Positions 16,656-24,830 of a stretch of 58,175 bases of DNA are shown here, one piece after another. Both the position numbers and the translations under genes were made by a program. The DNA is from Chloroflexota bacterium (GTDB taxonomy: Bacteria > Chloroflexota > UBA11872 > VXOZ01), in assembly GCA_012270555.1 (NCBI GenBank), contig JAAXIC010000031.1, positions 1-58,175 on the forward strand, written 5' to 3'. The notes under the pieces are model-generated. The model saw only the letters and a list, made by a program, of their open reading frames with translations. It was not told where the DNA came from and did not search any database. Within the stretch, counting starts at the first letter, position 1; every line of letters begins with the position of its first letter.

Positions 16656-18059
16656 GTGGCTATTTTAGGGGACACATCGCTTACCCGTCGGCGGATGCTC
16701 ATCGGCGCCGGCATCCTTGGCGGCGCAAGCCTGCTGGCCGCGTGCGGTCAGGTAGCCGCGCCGGCCGCTGAAGAAGCGCCCGAGATGGAAGAGAAGGAAG
16801 CTGAGGCCGAAGCGCCGCAGATGGAGACCGTGCAGGTTGACTTCTGGTCGCTTAACGGATTCTGGGCATCGTTCACCGAGGGTGTGGGACTGGAACTGCG
16901 CGACGAGTTCAACTCGATGCAGGATGCGATTCATATCAACACCATGCCCACGCCGTGGAGCGAGACGTTTGAGAAACTGCCCGCGGCGGTGGCGGCCGAC
17001 GCCGCGCCCGACATGTCGTTCGCGCCGCGTTTCACCATCAAGACCCTTGCCCACGGTGGCCTCGCGTCGGAGATGACCGAAATGGTCAGGGCCTCTGCCA
17101 CCATCGATACCAGCGATATGTGGGAAGAGATATTGAATGACGCCGTTTGGCAGGGGCGCCAGTTTGGGATGCCCTTTACGCCCGACGCCCGCACGCTCTT
17201 CATCGGCCATGAAAACTTGATCGAGGCCGGTCTGGACCCGGAGAATCCGCCCGCCACGTGGGATGATCTCTACAGCGCAATTGGCAGGTTGGTAAAGAGA
17301 GAGGGCCAGAAGATCACCCAGCTAGGCTACACCCCGCACTGGGGCCCCGGCAGTATCTTCGCGTGTTGGATGGTAGCGGTCTGGCAGTTGGGCGGCGCCA
17401 TCATCAGTGCGGACGACAGCACCTCCACACTCGACAACGAGATAACGGTGGCTGCGTTCGAGCACATGCTCCGCATTTACGATTTGCAGGATGGCTTCCT
17501 GGCGGCGGACGAGTTCCGGGGCGATACCGACCCACGGATAGCCTTTACCGACCGCGGCGTTAGCATGATCTACACGATCTACGACACGCCGCACCAGCCC
17601 AACTACAAGGCCGGTTTCGATAAACTCGACTACAGCGCCACTGGGGTGCCCCTGCCGCCGGGCGGCAATACCGTGACGTATAGCGGCTGTGGCGACAACA
17701 TCATCCCCAACGGCTCCAGGAATCCGGAACAGGCCTTTACGTTCATCGAGTGGCTCTTCGAGGCGCCGCAAGACCTCCGCCACGCGTTGGGCAAGAGCCG
17801 CATACCCATGCGCAAGTCCGTTGCCAACAGCGAGGACTTCATTCAGGGCGATCCGCTGCGCAGGGAGGCCGTGGATTCTATGGCGGTTGCCGGCTTCGTG
17901 GTCGGCGCGCCGGGCGGTATCGGCTTGATCGGCATCCACAACAGGATGGCACAGAGCATCTTCAAGAAGGAAGTAACCATCCAGGAGGCTCTGGCAGAGG
18001 CCGATCAACTCGCCCAGGAAGTCTTGGACGAAGCGTTGGCGAATTCAGTGCTCGAGTAA
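16656..18059 (+). CDS. Extracellular solute-binding lipoprotein, ABC sugar type (family 1), orphan
   Basis: Periplasmic-side substrate-binding component of an ABC importer, probably for a sugar or oligosaccharide; 467 aa. The N-terminus has a Tat-like motif TRRRMLIGAG followed by hydrophobic residues and a lipobox LAAC, then an acidic EAPEMEEKEAEAEAP spacer. The mature part has the family 1 features YDTPHQPNYKAGF and an aromatic-rich cleft (WSLNGFWASF). GTG 16656 has AAGGAG seven bases upstream; the longer frame from 16608 is not supported. No permease or ATPase gene is adjacent, so the partner genes must lie elsewhere or be absent. Confidence 0.9.
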   Translation: MAILGDTSLTRRRMLIGAGILGGASLLAACGQVAAPAAEEAPEMEEKEAEAEAPQMETVQVDFWSLNGFWASFTEGVGLELRDEFNSMQDAIHINTMPTPWSETFEKLPAAVAADAAPDMSFAPRFTIKTLAHGGLASEMTEMVRASATIDTSDMWEEILNDAVWQGRQFGMPFTPDARTLFIGHENLIEAGLDPENPPATWDDLYSAIGRLVKREGQKITQLGYTPHWGPGSIFACWMVAVWQLGGAIISADDSTSTLDNEITVAAFEHMLRIYDLQDGFLAADEFRGDTDPRIAFTDRGVSMIYTIYDTPHQPNYKAGFDKLDYSATGVPLPPGGNTVTYSGCGDNIIPNGSRNPEQAFTFIEWLFEAPQDLRHALGKSRIPMRKSVANSEDFIQGDPLRREAVDSMAVAGFVVGAPGGIGLIGIHNRMAQSIFKKEVTIQEALAEADQLAQEVLDEALANSVLE

Positions 18060-18104
18060 ACAACCCTGCAAAATACTCGAGTCACTTAGTTTTGTTCTCA
18101 AGTC

Positions 18105-18145
18105 GAGCCGCCTTCTGCGCGTGATTGCGCGCACGGAGGCGGCTC
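18105..18145 (+). terminator. Hairpin after the solute-binding protein gene
   Basis: GAGCCGCC and GGCGGCTC form an eight-pair outer stem with an inner TGCGCG/CGCGCA pair. There is no following T-run, so termination is uncertain. Confidence 0.4.
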
Positions 18146-18232
18146 ACTGCGTGAACTAGAAAATTGCGCGCTTGGTGCGGCTTGCGTATCATCGTTCAAT
18201 AGACACGGGTAGAGAAACATGGAGGTGTGCGG

Positions 18233-19270
18233 GTGAGAATACTGCTCTCAGGTGCGTCAGGTCGGGTGGGTACGAACCTAACAAAAGAGTTACTCGCGCG
18301 GGGACACCAGGTGCGGGGCATGGTCTTTCCGGGTGACCCCAAGGCGGACAAGCTTGACGCTTTTGATGTAGAAATCGCCAACGTCGGCTTGGACGACACG
18401 GAGGGCATTGTCAAAGCGGCGGACGGGGTGGACGCCGTAGTCCATACGGCCTGCGTCATGTCACGGCCGCCGACCATGGAGAAATTCACGTATTACGACA
18501 TAAACACTACCGGCACGATGCGCCTGCTGCAGGCGGTGGCTGAGCAGGGCGACAGGCTGCATCGGTTTGTGCACATCAGTAGTGATACGGTCTACCCCAT
18601 GCCGTCGCTGCTCTATGCGCCGGTTGACGAGCGGCACCCGCGCCTGCCGATCAAAGAATACGGCATGATCAAGGTGCTCAACGAGGAAATGGTGGAGCAC
18701 TATCGCCGCGAATACGGGCTGAAGACCACGATCATCCGGCCCGGCGCTATCCTCGCCGGGGAAGAGATATTCAACGGCTGGACCGCAGGTATCGCTGCGC
18801 AGCAATATCGCGAAGCGAGTGTAGCCCAGCGCGGCCCGTTGTGGCACCCCGAAATGGCGGAGAACGTGGCCAAACTCGACGAGGCAGTCAAGCAACGTAC
18901 AGACGATCCCAGCAAGCTCTTAGTCAACTACCACGACCGCGGCGGCAATCCCTGGCTCTGGCACCGCACGGACGCCCGCGACGTGGTGCACGGGATTATC
19001 CAGGCGCTGGAGGAAGACGGTGCTATTGGCGAGACCCTGAACATGCACGGCCCGTATGCGATTCCGTTCAGCGAGGGCACGGCAGTGCTCAGTGATTTGC
19101 TCGGCCTGCCGGTGCTGGACTGGGAAGCGCCGGCGTGCTGGCAGTATTGGGCCGACAATAGCGCGGCAAAGTCGCGAGTCAAGTACGCCCCGCAACACGA
19201 TTTCCAGCGCATGGTGGCAGACGCCGTGGCGCTGCGCGAGGGCAAGGAAACGACGGTCATACCGGTATAG
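18233..19270 (+). CDS. NAD-dependent epimerase/dehydratase family protein
   Basis: Extended SDR of 345 aa acting on nucleotide sugars or related compounds. The N-terminal NAD loop is GASGRVG (7-13). The catalytic residues are probably S117 in HISSDTVY, Y143 and K147 in EYGMIK. The GTG at 18233 sits seven bases after GGAGG, whereas the GTG at 18227 is too close to it. The C-terminal part is less conserved, and the substrate is unknown. It lies upstream of the sulfatase with a 222-bp gap holding repeats, so co-transcription is possible but not evident. Confidence 0.9.
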   Translation: MRILLSGASGRVGTNLTKELLARGHQVRGMVFPGDPKADKLDAFDVEIANVGLDDTEGIVKAADGVDAVVHTACVMSRPPTMEKFTYYDINTTGTMRLLQAVAEQGDRLHRFVHISSDTVYPMPSLLYAPVDERHPRLPIKEYGMIKVLNEEMVEHYRREYGLKTTIIRPGAILAGEEIFNGWTAGIAAQQYREASVAQRGPLWHPEMAENVAKLDEAVKQRTDDPSKLLVNYHDRGGNPWLWHRTDARDVVHGIIQALEEDGAIGETLNMHGPYAIPFSEGTAVLSDLLGLPVLDWEAPACWQYWADNSAAKSRVKYAPQHDFQRMVADAVALREGKETTVIPV

Positions 19271-19349
19271 GCCTTGTGATTCCGCGCCCAATAGAAACCC
19301 TTAGACATCAGGACCTTCTTAAAGACCATTAGGAAAACGTTGGAACTCC

Positions 19350-19383
19350 CTCTCCCTCGAGGGAGAGGGCTGGGGTGAGGGTG
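19350..19383. repeat. Hairpin repeat, family C (CTCTCCCT...AGGGAGAGGG)
   Basis: CTCTCCCTCGAGGGAGAGGG followed by CTGGGGTGAGGGTG. Related copies lie at 27388, 48336 and 48456. Confidence 0.75.
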
Positions 19384-19419
19384 AAGCACGGCCGCGGGTT
19401 ACCGCCGTAGGGAAACGCG

Positions 19420-19452
19420 TTTCTGGATTTCGGCTTTCGCTGGAATGACGGG
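19420..19452. repeat. Hairpin repeat, family A, partial copy
   Basis: TTTCTGGATTTCGGCTTTCG followed by CTGGAATGACGG matches the right half of the longer copy at 10791-10886. Confidence 0.6.
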
Positions 19453-19492
19453 TTAGGTTGATACGTTTGAAGAGCGCAATGGAATTCAACCC

Positions 19493-20980
19493 ATGAAAGT
19501 CCTTTACATCGACATCGATTCGCTCCGCCGGGACCACATCGGCTGCTACGGCTACGAGCGGCCGACGACGCCGAACCTCGACCGCATCGCTGCGGAGGGT
19601 GCCCGCTTTACCAACATGTATGCCGCCGATACGCCGTGCGTGCCGGCGCGCGCCAGCATCTTCACCGGGAGGTGGGGCATCAAGACGGGCTTGCTGACCC
19701 ACGGCGAGCGGGCGCAGTCTATCGGCGATTACGGTCGTCCGGCGGGTGAGTTGAACACCAAGCCGTGGGAACAAGATTCCCGTTACGCAGGGCCGACGTA
19801 CCCTCCCATTGGCAGTCGAGCGCCGCAAGTGCAGCAGCATCTGGCTGAGCAAAGAGGCGAAGCCGGCTTGCGCACGGCGGCCGTCTCGACGTTCGCCGAT
19901 CAGGCCTCGTGGTTCCGTACGGGCTGGAATGCGTACTACCGGCCGCAGTGGCACTTGGTTCACAGCCGCGTGCAGGCGCCGGTGATCACGGCGCACGCCC
20001 TTGCCTGGCTAAAGGACCATGCCCAGGACGACTTCTTCCTCTACGTCCACTACTGGGACCCGCACCAGTCGTACAAGTCGCCTCAGTCATATGTGGATTC
20101 CATGCTGGCGTATCCGCCGCCGGATTGGCCGCCGGACGAGCGCATCCGGGAAGACGCCGAGCGCTACGCTCACATGCCGAATTCCGCCGGCTCGCATCGC
20201 ATCTGGGGCAAGGAGGACTTCGACTACTGGCTGGCGATGTATGACGCGGAGATCGCTTACTGTGACGAGCACGTCGGGCGGCTGTTGGATGCGTTAGAGG
20301 CCGCGGGCGTGCTGGACGATACCCTTATCATCGCCGCCACCGATCACGGCGAAAACCAGGGCGAGCACAGCGTCTACGGCGATCACTGGGGCGTCTTCGA
20401 GACCGACGCCCACATCTGGATGCTGGCGCGCTGGCCGCAAGGCGGCATTCAGCCGGGCGCAGTCGTGGATGCGGCGGGCTATACGTTGGATCTCGGTCCG
20501 ACCCTCTGTGATGTGGCAGGCATTGAGCAACCCGCGCGCTGGCAGGGACGCTCTCTTCTAGGGATGATGCGCGGCGAGCCGGAGCCTGAGCCCCGGCGCG
20601 ACCATGTGTACCTGGAACACGGCCTGTGGTCGGCGCAGCGGGCGATCCGCACAATTGGTGCCGCTGGTGGGCGGGACTGGAAGCTCATCAAGAGCTACCA
20701 CGGCGGATTGATGAACTGGCCGCTGACGCAGCTCTTCGACCTGGCGAATGATCCGCGCGAGGAAGACAACGTAGCGGACGCCAACCCCGCGATCACGCGA
20801 GACCTCGAATACCGCCTCTGGCAGTGGGAAGAGGAGCAACTCCAGGGCTGGCCTGACCCGCTGAAGAAGGTTGCCCAAGAAGGCCCGCAAACGGTGGTCA
20901 GCGCCCTGGAAACCATGCGGGAAGGCCCCTTTCCATGGCCGGACCCGGAAGGCCACGTGGTACCGGAACGGCGGCGATAA
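19493..20980 (+). CDS. Sulfatase (type I, formylglycine-dependent)
   Basis: Hydrolyses sulfate esters; 495 aa. The N-terminal metal-binding strand is YIDIDSLRRDHIGCYGY with D7/D9. The formylglycine signature is C49 in PCVPARASIFTG (C-x-P-x-R), which a sulfatase-maturating enzyme would oxidise. A later ATDHGENQGEHSVYGDHWG segment supplies further metal and sulfate ligands. There is no signal peptide, so it is probably cytoplasmic, acting on imported sulfated sugars or other small sulfate esters. No maturase gene is in the window. Its neighbours (an epimerase upstream, an esterase-like hydrolase convergent) fit carbohydrate breakdown, but the substrate is not defined. Confidence 0.93.
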   Translation: MKVLYIDIDSLRRDHIGCYGYERPTTPNLDRIAAEGARFTNMYAADTPCVPARASIFTGRWGIKTGLLTHGERAQSIGDYGRPAGELNTKPWEQDSRYAGPTYPPIGSRAPQVQQHLAEQRGEAGLRTAAVSTFADQASWFRTGWNAYYRPQWHLVHSRVQAPVITAHALAWLKDHAQDDFFLYVHYWDPHQSYKSPQSYVDSMLAYPPPDWPPDERIREDAERYAHMPNSAGSHRIWGKEDFDYWLAMYDAEIAYCDEHVGRLLDALEAAGVLDDTLIIAATDHGENQGEHSVYGDHWGVFETDAHIWMLARWPQGGIQPGAVVDAAGYTLDLGPTLCDVAGIEQPARWQGRSLLGMMRGEPEPEPRRDHVYLEHGLWSAQRAIRTIGAAGGRDWKLIKSYHGGLMNWPLTQLFDLANDPREEDNVADANPAITRDLEYRLWQWEEEQLQGWPDPLKKVAQEGPQTVVSALETMREGPFPWPDPEGHVVPERRR

Positions 20981-21060
20981 TCGTTTGCCGCCACGGGTCA
21001 CCGCGACTCTTCTCTTGGCTGGTGGGCGGCTTTGTTCTGCCGTGCCAGCGCAAGTTTCCA

Positions 21061-21130
21061 ATCGTCATTCCCGCGAAAGCGGGAATCCATCTTCGCACAT
21101 TCCCTGGACTCCGGCTTGCGCCGGAGTGAG
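21061..21130. repeat. Hairpin repeat, family A, two-module copy
   Basis: GTCATTCCCGCGAAAGCGGG plus AATCCATC forms a perfect stem; a second module, GACTCCGGCTTGCGCCGGAG, forms another. It lies between the sulfatase and the convergent hydrolase and may act as a bidirectional terminator or insulator. Confidence 0.8.
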
Positions 21131-21183
21131 AGCTAATTCCCGCGGGACCCGCGTATTCCAAGTGCCTTGACTACGCCTGAAAG

Positions 21184-23139
21184 CTATCCCTTAGAGCCAG
21201 GTCGCCACCGGCCCAAACTCATCACGTGCCGGATCGCGCCGGGAGCGCCGAGGCGGGCGTAGAGATCCTCCGTCCAGCCGAAGGTGCCGGGGCGCGGGCC
21301 GTAGAATATCAACTCCGTAGGCCAGAGCAGGCCGGCGGCTTGGGGCAGGTCGGCGTGCTGGAGCGCGAAGAGGATCTCACTGGCGATGCCGGTGCCGTCT
21401 GGGTTGGAGGAGTCGCTGAGCGAGGCTGGTATGTCGCTGAGAATGAGCCCTTGCAGGCCGCCATGGAGCAACGCCGTGTAGAGCGCTACCACCGCCATCT
21501 GGCCGCGCCCGGCCAGAACAATCCGCGAGCTATCCACGCCAGGCAGGTGCGCCACGGCTTCCAAAGCCCGCAACGTGTCATAGACTTGCATTGAGGCAAT
21601 GGTGCGTCCGGTCAGCATGGCAGCGCGGCGCACGTGCCAGTCGAGTTCCGGGCCCCAGGCGTTGTCGCCGGTGCCGCGCGGCTCCGCCACCACCCGTGCC
21701 CAGGAGCTATCGCATCCATTGAGCCATTCCTCGGTAGCTTTGCGGCTCTCATGGGGCGAGCGCAGCGCGAGGACCGCCGGCGCGTCCGTATCTGAGTCCG
21801 GTAGCGTCCACATGCCGTGCAGCCGCCAGGCGCCCTCCGAAGTAAAGGCAAACCTGCCGCCGGCCACTTCTTCACCCCTGCCAATCTCGTACTCCACTTC
21901 CGCTGCAAGATCGCAGGGAGTATTCGGGAAGTGGCGGAACGAAGTTTCCTTAAGGCCGGCAAGCGTCTTCTCCCGCACGTTTGCCAATTCCTCCTGTGAG
22001 GTTATGCTTGGCAGTTCCGGCAGGGTTAGGAAGTCTTCCTGGATCGTCGTTACGCGCTCGGCGGGCGGAACGCCGTTCCGGTACACCCGGAGCGTGGCAG
22101 GGTCTTCTTGGGCTTCCGGGCTATCGTCAATGTCCCCCACCGCATCCTCGGACACCTCTCGTTGCTCCAGGTAGCGCAGGAACCAGGAGAAGATAGCACG
22201 GCGGGAATTGGCGTGGTAGGAGTGGGGGCCCGGCGTTTCAACCAGGCGGACATGCTCGCCGGCGCCCAGGTGATCGTACACCTTCTTGGTGTCCGCGAAC
22301 GTCTCGCGGATGGCGCGAATGTGGAAAATGCCGTCGCGATTGGCCGAGCCGATGAGCATGGGCCGCGGCGCGATGAGGCGCGCCACATCGGCGAGCTCCC
22401 AGCCGTAGGCGTTCACGAAGAACATGCAATCGCAGTGGCCGTCCACGGTCTTTTCGCACACGTGTGAGGCGAAGGTGGCGGTGCCGCACACCGGCGCCAC
22501 CACCTTCACGCGTTCGTCGGCGGCAGCCACCCACCAGCTCACCGCGCCGCCGCCGGAAATCCCCGTAACTCCCAGCCGGTCACCGTCGACTTCCGGCAAC
22601 GACGCAAGCAGGTCGAGCCCACGCACGCCGGTCCAGAGTTCCACGCCAGCGGGCGTATAGCCCTGGCTGTACCAGTTGAACCAGCCACGATGAAACGTGC
22701 CGTGATGGTGACCCTCGATCTCGCCTAGCTGGATGGTCTCCACGAGCAGGCAGGCGAATCCAAGTTGCGCAAACTTGCGCGGATGAGCCTGGTAATACGA
22801 CTTCTGATTTAGGCCGTGCCCGCAGACGTAGAGGACACCGGGTAAGGGTGTGTCTGCATTTGTAGGCAAGTAGAGATTTCCGGTGACAAAGAGGCCCGGC
22901 AGTGCCTCGTAGTAGAGGTTCAGGATGCGGTAGCCGTGGCGCTGAGTCTCCTTAGTAATTTGCACATTGAGCGGCGGCCGCTCTGCCATGGCCATATGGC
23001 TGGTAACGCCCATCATTGCAAAATACTGCGCCAGCCACTCCTCCCGTGCCTGCGGCCAGTCGGCGGCAGGGGGCAGCGACTGCACGGAATCGGCGTGCAT
23101 GCTGCGGGCTTCTTGACATAAGTAGGAACGGATATCCAT
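21184..23139 (-). CDS. Alpha/beta hydrolase, acetyl xylan esterase (AXE1)/prolyl peptidase-like
   Basis: Predicted esterase or peptidase of 651 aa. The first half has an alpha/beta hydrolase core: an oxyanion strand PLPGVLYVCGHG near 99-109, nucleophile S195 in GISGGG, and a likely catalytic His in ETPGPHSYHANSR near 306. This layout is typical of the AXE1/BAAT superfamily. The second half (about 390-651) appears to be a second, degenerate hydrolase-like domain without an obvious nucleophile. There is no signal peptide. The start is ATG 23139 with AAAGG seven bases upstream. Related proteins cluster with sulfatases and glycoside enzymes in other bacteria, which fits the convergent sulfatase here. 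Confidence 0.85.
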   Translation of the reverse strand: MDIRSYLCQEARSMHADSVQSLPPAADWPQAREEWLAQYFAMMGVTSHMAMAERPPLNVQITKETQRHGYRILNLYYEALPGLFVTGNLYLPTNADTPLPGVLYVCGHGLNQKSYYQAHPRKFAQLGFACLLVETIQLGEIEGHHHGTFHRGWFNWYSQGYTPAGVELWTGVRGLDLLASLPEVDGDRLGVTGISGGGAVSWWVAAADERVKVVAPVCGTATFASHVCEKTVDGHCDCMFFVNAYGWELADVARLIAPRPMLIGSANRDGIFHIRAIRETFADTKKVYDHLGAGEHVRLVETPGPHSYHANSRRAIFSWFLRYLEQREVSEDAVGDIDDSPEAQEDPATLRVYRNGVPPAERVTTIQEDFLTLPELPSITSQEELANVREKTLAGLKETSFRHFPNTPCDLAAEVEYEIGRGEEVAGGRFAFTSEGAWRLHGMWTLPDSDTDAPAVLALRSPHESRKATEEWLNGCDSSWARVVAEPRGTGDNAWGPELDWHVRRAAMLTGRTIASMQVYDTLRALEAVAHLPGVDSSRIVLAGRGQMAVVALYTALLHGGLQGLILSDIPASLSDSSNPDGTGIASEILFALQHADLPQAAGLLWPTELIFYGPRPGTFGWTEDLYARLGAPGAIRHVMSLGRWRPGSKG

Positions 23140-23267
23140 TTGATTACCTTTCGTAGGACTTGCGTTGAGGCGCTAGCGGAGATCCTAAGTGCACCCAAAG
23201 TACCAAGTGCGCAACGCGAAAGCAAAAGATAGTTAGCTGTGGGTAGCTGAAGCAGCACTCAGCATGA

Positions 23268-23295
23268 CGTTCGCTCTGAGCCTGTCGAAGGGTGA
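23268..23295. repeat. Hairpin repeat, family B core
   Basis: TTCGCTCTGAGCCTGTCGAA followed by GGGTGAA; it matches the core of the composite elements at 5.7 and 41.1 kb. Confidence 0.65.
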
Positions 23296-23320
23296 AGTGC
23301 TAGCGCAGGTTTGCATCTCG

Positions 23321-23350
23321 CCTGGAGTGCGGGCGTCTCGCCCGCAGACG
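23321..23350. repeat. GC-rich palindrome
   Basis: GCGGGC-GTCTC-GCCCGC with flanking GAGT and AGACG. A similar palindrome, GCGGGGG-ACAAG-CCCCCGC, occurs at 23473-23491. Confidence 0.6.
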
Positions 23351-23501
23351 TCTTCTCTCCCGTAGCCTGTAAGTTTGCCACCTGTGACGCAGCGCACGAT
23401 CAAGGACAGTACCAGCAATCCCCTCAATCCGCTTCGGCGATGCAGTTTTGCAGGCCGCTTGATGCCAAGAGGCGGGGGACAAGCCCCCGCGCTACACGAT
23501 C

Positions 23502-24326
23502 TTAGCGTGAGTCACTGGGTGTGTACAGATCGGGCCGGCGGTCATCCAAATATGTTGCTATCGTGCGCCACGTCTCCCAGTCGGGATGGTCGAGTTCAAG
23601 CGCCGCCACGGCGATGCCTTCGCCCTCGTCGACTTTAGCAAGGTAGCCGCCGGACGGGGCGGCGATGCAGGAGTGTCCCAGACTCTTCCAGCCCTCTTCC
23701 ACGCCGACGCGATCGGCCATCGCCACGTGCACGGTATTCTCTAAGGCGCGAGTAGCAACCAGGCCACTTACGACATTGCCGCTCCAGCCCAGGCCGCGCT
23801 GCCAGTCGTTGGTGATCCAGTCGGTGCTGTTCAGGATGACCTGCGCGCCTTCCAGCACGAGACGCCGGATGTACTCGGGGAAAATGAGGTCGTAGCAAAT
23901 CGTCAGCGCGACGCGGGTGCCGTCGATGTCGAACAGGGCCGGCTCGGTGCCGGGAGCGAAGGCCTCTCGTTCCGCCGAAAAGAGGTGGACTTTTCGGTAG
24001 GTCCCGTGCAGGCTGCCATCGGGGGCGAGTAGGGCCGCGCTATTGTAGTAGCAGTTCTTGCCTTGCTCGATCATGCCGGCCATGACGTAGCATTCGTGGC
24101 GGCGGGCAATCTTGCCCAATGCGTCGGTCGTGGGGCCGGGGATAGATTCTGCCAGCGCGCCCAGGCGGTCGCCGACAAAATAGCCGGTGGTAGCGAGTTC
24201 CGGCAGTACGGCGACGGTCGCGCCCTGCACGGCGGCGGCTCCCACGAGGCTATCGGCGCGCGCAAGGTTGGCGTCCACGTCGCCGAGGACGCAATCCATC
24301 TGCACTACGGCAAGTTTGAAAGACAT
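23502..24326 (-). CDS. Carbon-nitrogen hydrolase (nitrilase superfamily)
   Basis: Amidase or nitrilase of 274 aa. The catalytic triad is visible: E43 in LPELATTGY, K112 in YRKVHLF and C144 in ICYDLIFPE. NSTDWITNDWQ follows the cysteine. The start MSFKLAVVQM at 24326 has GGGAGG upstream. The longer frame back to 24431 reads through a family B repeat (peptide ALSLSKG) and is an artefact. The substrate is unknown; the family includes omega-amidases, carbamoylputrescine hydrolases and amidases. It is probably transcribed alone. Confidence 0.92.
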   Translation of the reverse strand: MSFKLAVVQMDCVLGDVDANLARADSLVGAAAVQGATVAVLPELATTGYFVGDRLGALAESIPGPTTDALGKIARRHECYVMAGMIEQGKNCYYNSAALLAPDGSLHGTYRKVHLFSAEREAFAPGTEPALFDIDGTRVALTICYDLIFPEYIRRLVLEGAQVILNSTDWITNDWQRGLGWSGNVVSGLVATRALENTVHVAMADRVGVEEGWKSLGHSCIAAPSGGYLAKVDEGEGIAVAALELDHPDWETWRTIATYLDDRRPDLYTPSDSR

Positions 24327-24388
24327 GTGTGCGCCTCCCTGGTACGGCCCGATGGTCCATTGGCGAGTTCTTCCCGTTAGCAAGGATA

Positions 24389-24418
24389 CACCCTTCGACA
24401 AGCTCAGGGCGAACGGGA
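24389..24418. repeat. Hairpin repeat, family B core
   Basis: CCCTTCGACAAGCTCAGGGC followed by GAACGGG, just upstream of the carbon-nitrogen hydrolase ribosome binding site. Its translation creates the false ALSLSKG extension of that gene. Confidence 0.7.
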
Positions 24419-24725
24419 AACGGTATGCCACTTGCGAATCTCAGGGCAAAAGGCTAGGGCGTGTCCCTTGAATAGCTCTCGGTGAAACAAATGGACGGAG
24501 CACCGTTCGTGCTAACGTGGCTGTGCCAAGGCCTGTCGAAGCTCGCACAGGTCGGAAGTGTCTCCCTTGCGGAGCTAAGACGGACAGCAAAAGGTGAGAA
24601 CCTCCGCCCAGTGAAAGGCTTTGGCGAATTCCAAATGCCTATTTGTGCATGTCCGTACTCACCAGTTCGATGGCGCACGCCTTGGCTGCTTGCAGCGTCT
24701 TGTGCGGCAGTTTGGCCTAACCGGC

Positions 24726-24767
24726 AAAAAGAGAAACCGGAGAGGCGACGCGTCCGCCGCCTCTCCA
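24726..24767 (-). terminator. Rho-independent terminator of the solute-binding protein gene
   Basis: On the minus strand GGAGAGGCG and CGCCTCTCC form a perfect nine-pair stem, followed by GGTTTCTCTTTTT. It lies about 65 bases after the stop at 24831. Confidence 0.88.
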
Positions 24768-24830
24768 GTCTCAATCAGCCTGTCTGCTAAGGGTGTCGCT
24801 CCTGCAGAAAGAGGAACGCCTTACCTCAAT

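Larger units (their letters stand above)
23140..23501. other. Repeat-rich gap between two minus-strand genes
   Basis: No gene. It carries a family B core at 23268-23295, a GCGGGCGTCTCGCCCGC palindrome at 23330-23346 and a GCGGGGGACAAGCCCCCGC palindrome at 23473-23491. Short frames here are made of repeat sequence. Confidence 0.6.
24327..24830. other. Intergenic region between carbon-nitrogen hydrolase and solute-binding protein genes
   Basis: No gene seen. It contains a family B repeat (24389-24418) and the terminator of the upstream solute-binding protein gene (24726-24767). Confidence 0.6.

Noticed and set aside
23140-23501. Possible tRNA or other structured RNA in the palindrome-rich gap
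   Set aside because: The palindromes are isolated hairpins of the repeat families; no cloverleaf or known RNA core can be formed.
24327-24431. N-terminal extension of the carbon-nitrogen hydrolase
   Set aside because: The extra residues (with ALSLSKG) come from a family B repeat; the ATG at 24326 has a strong ribosome binding site.
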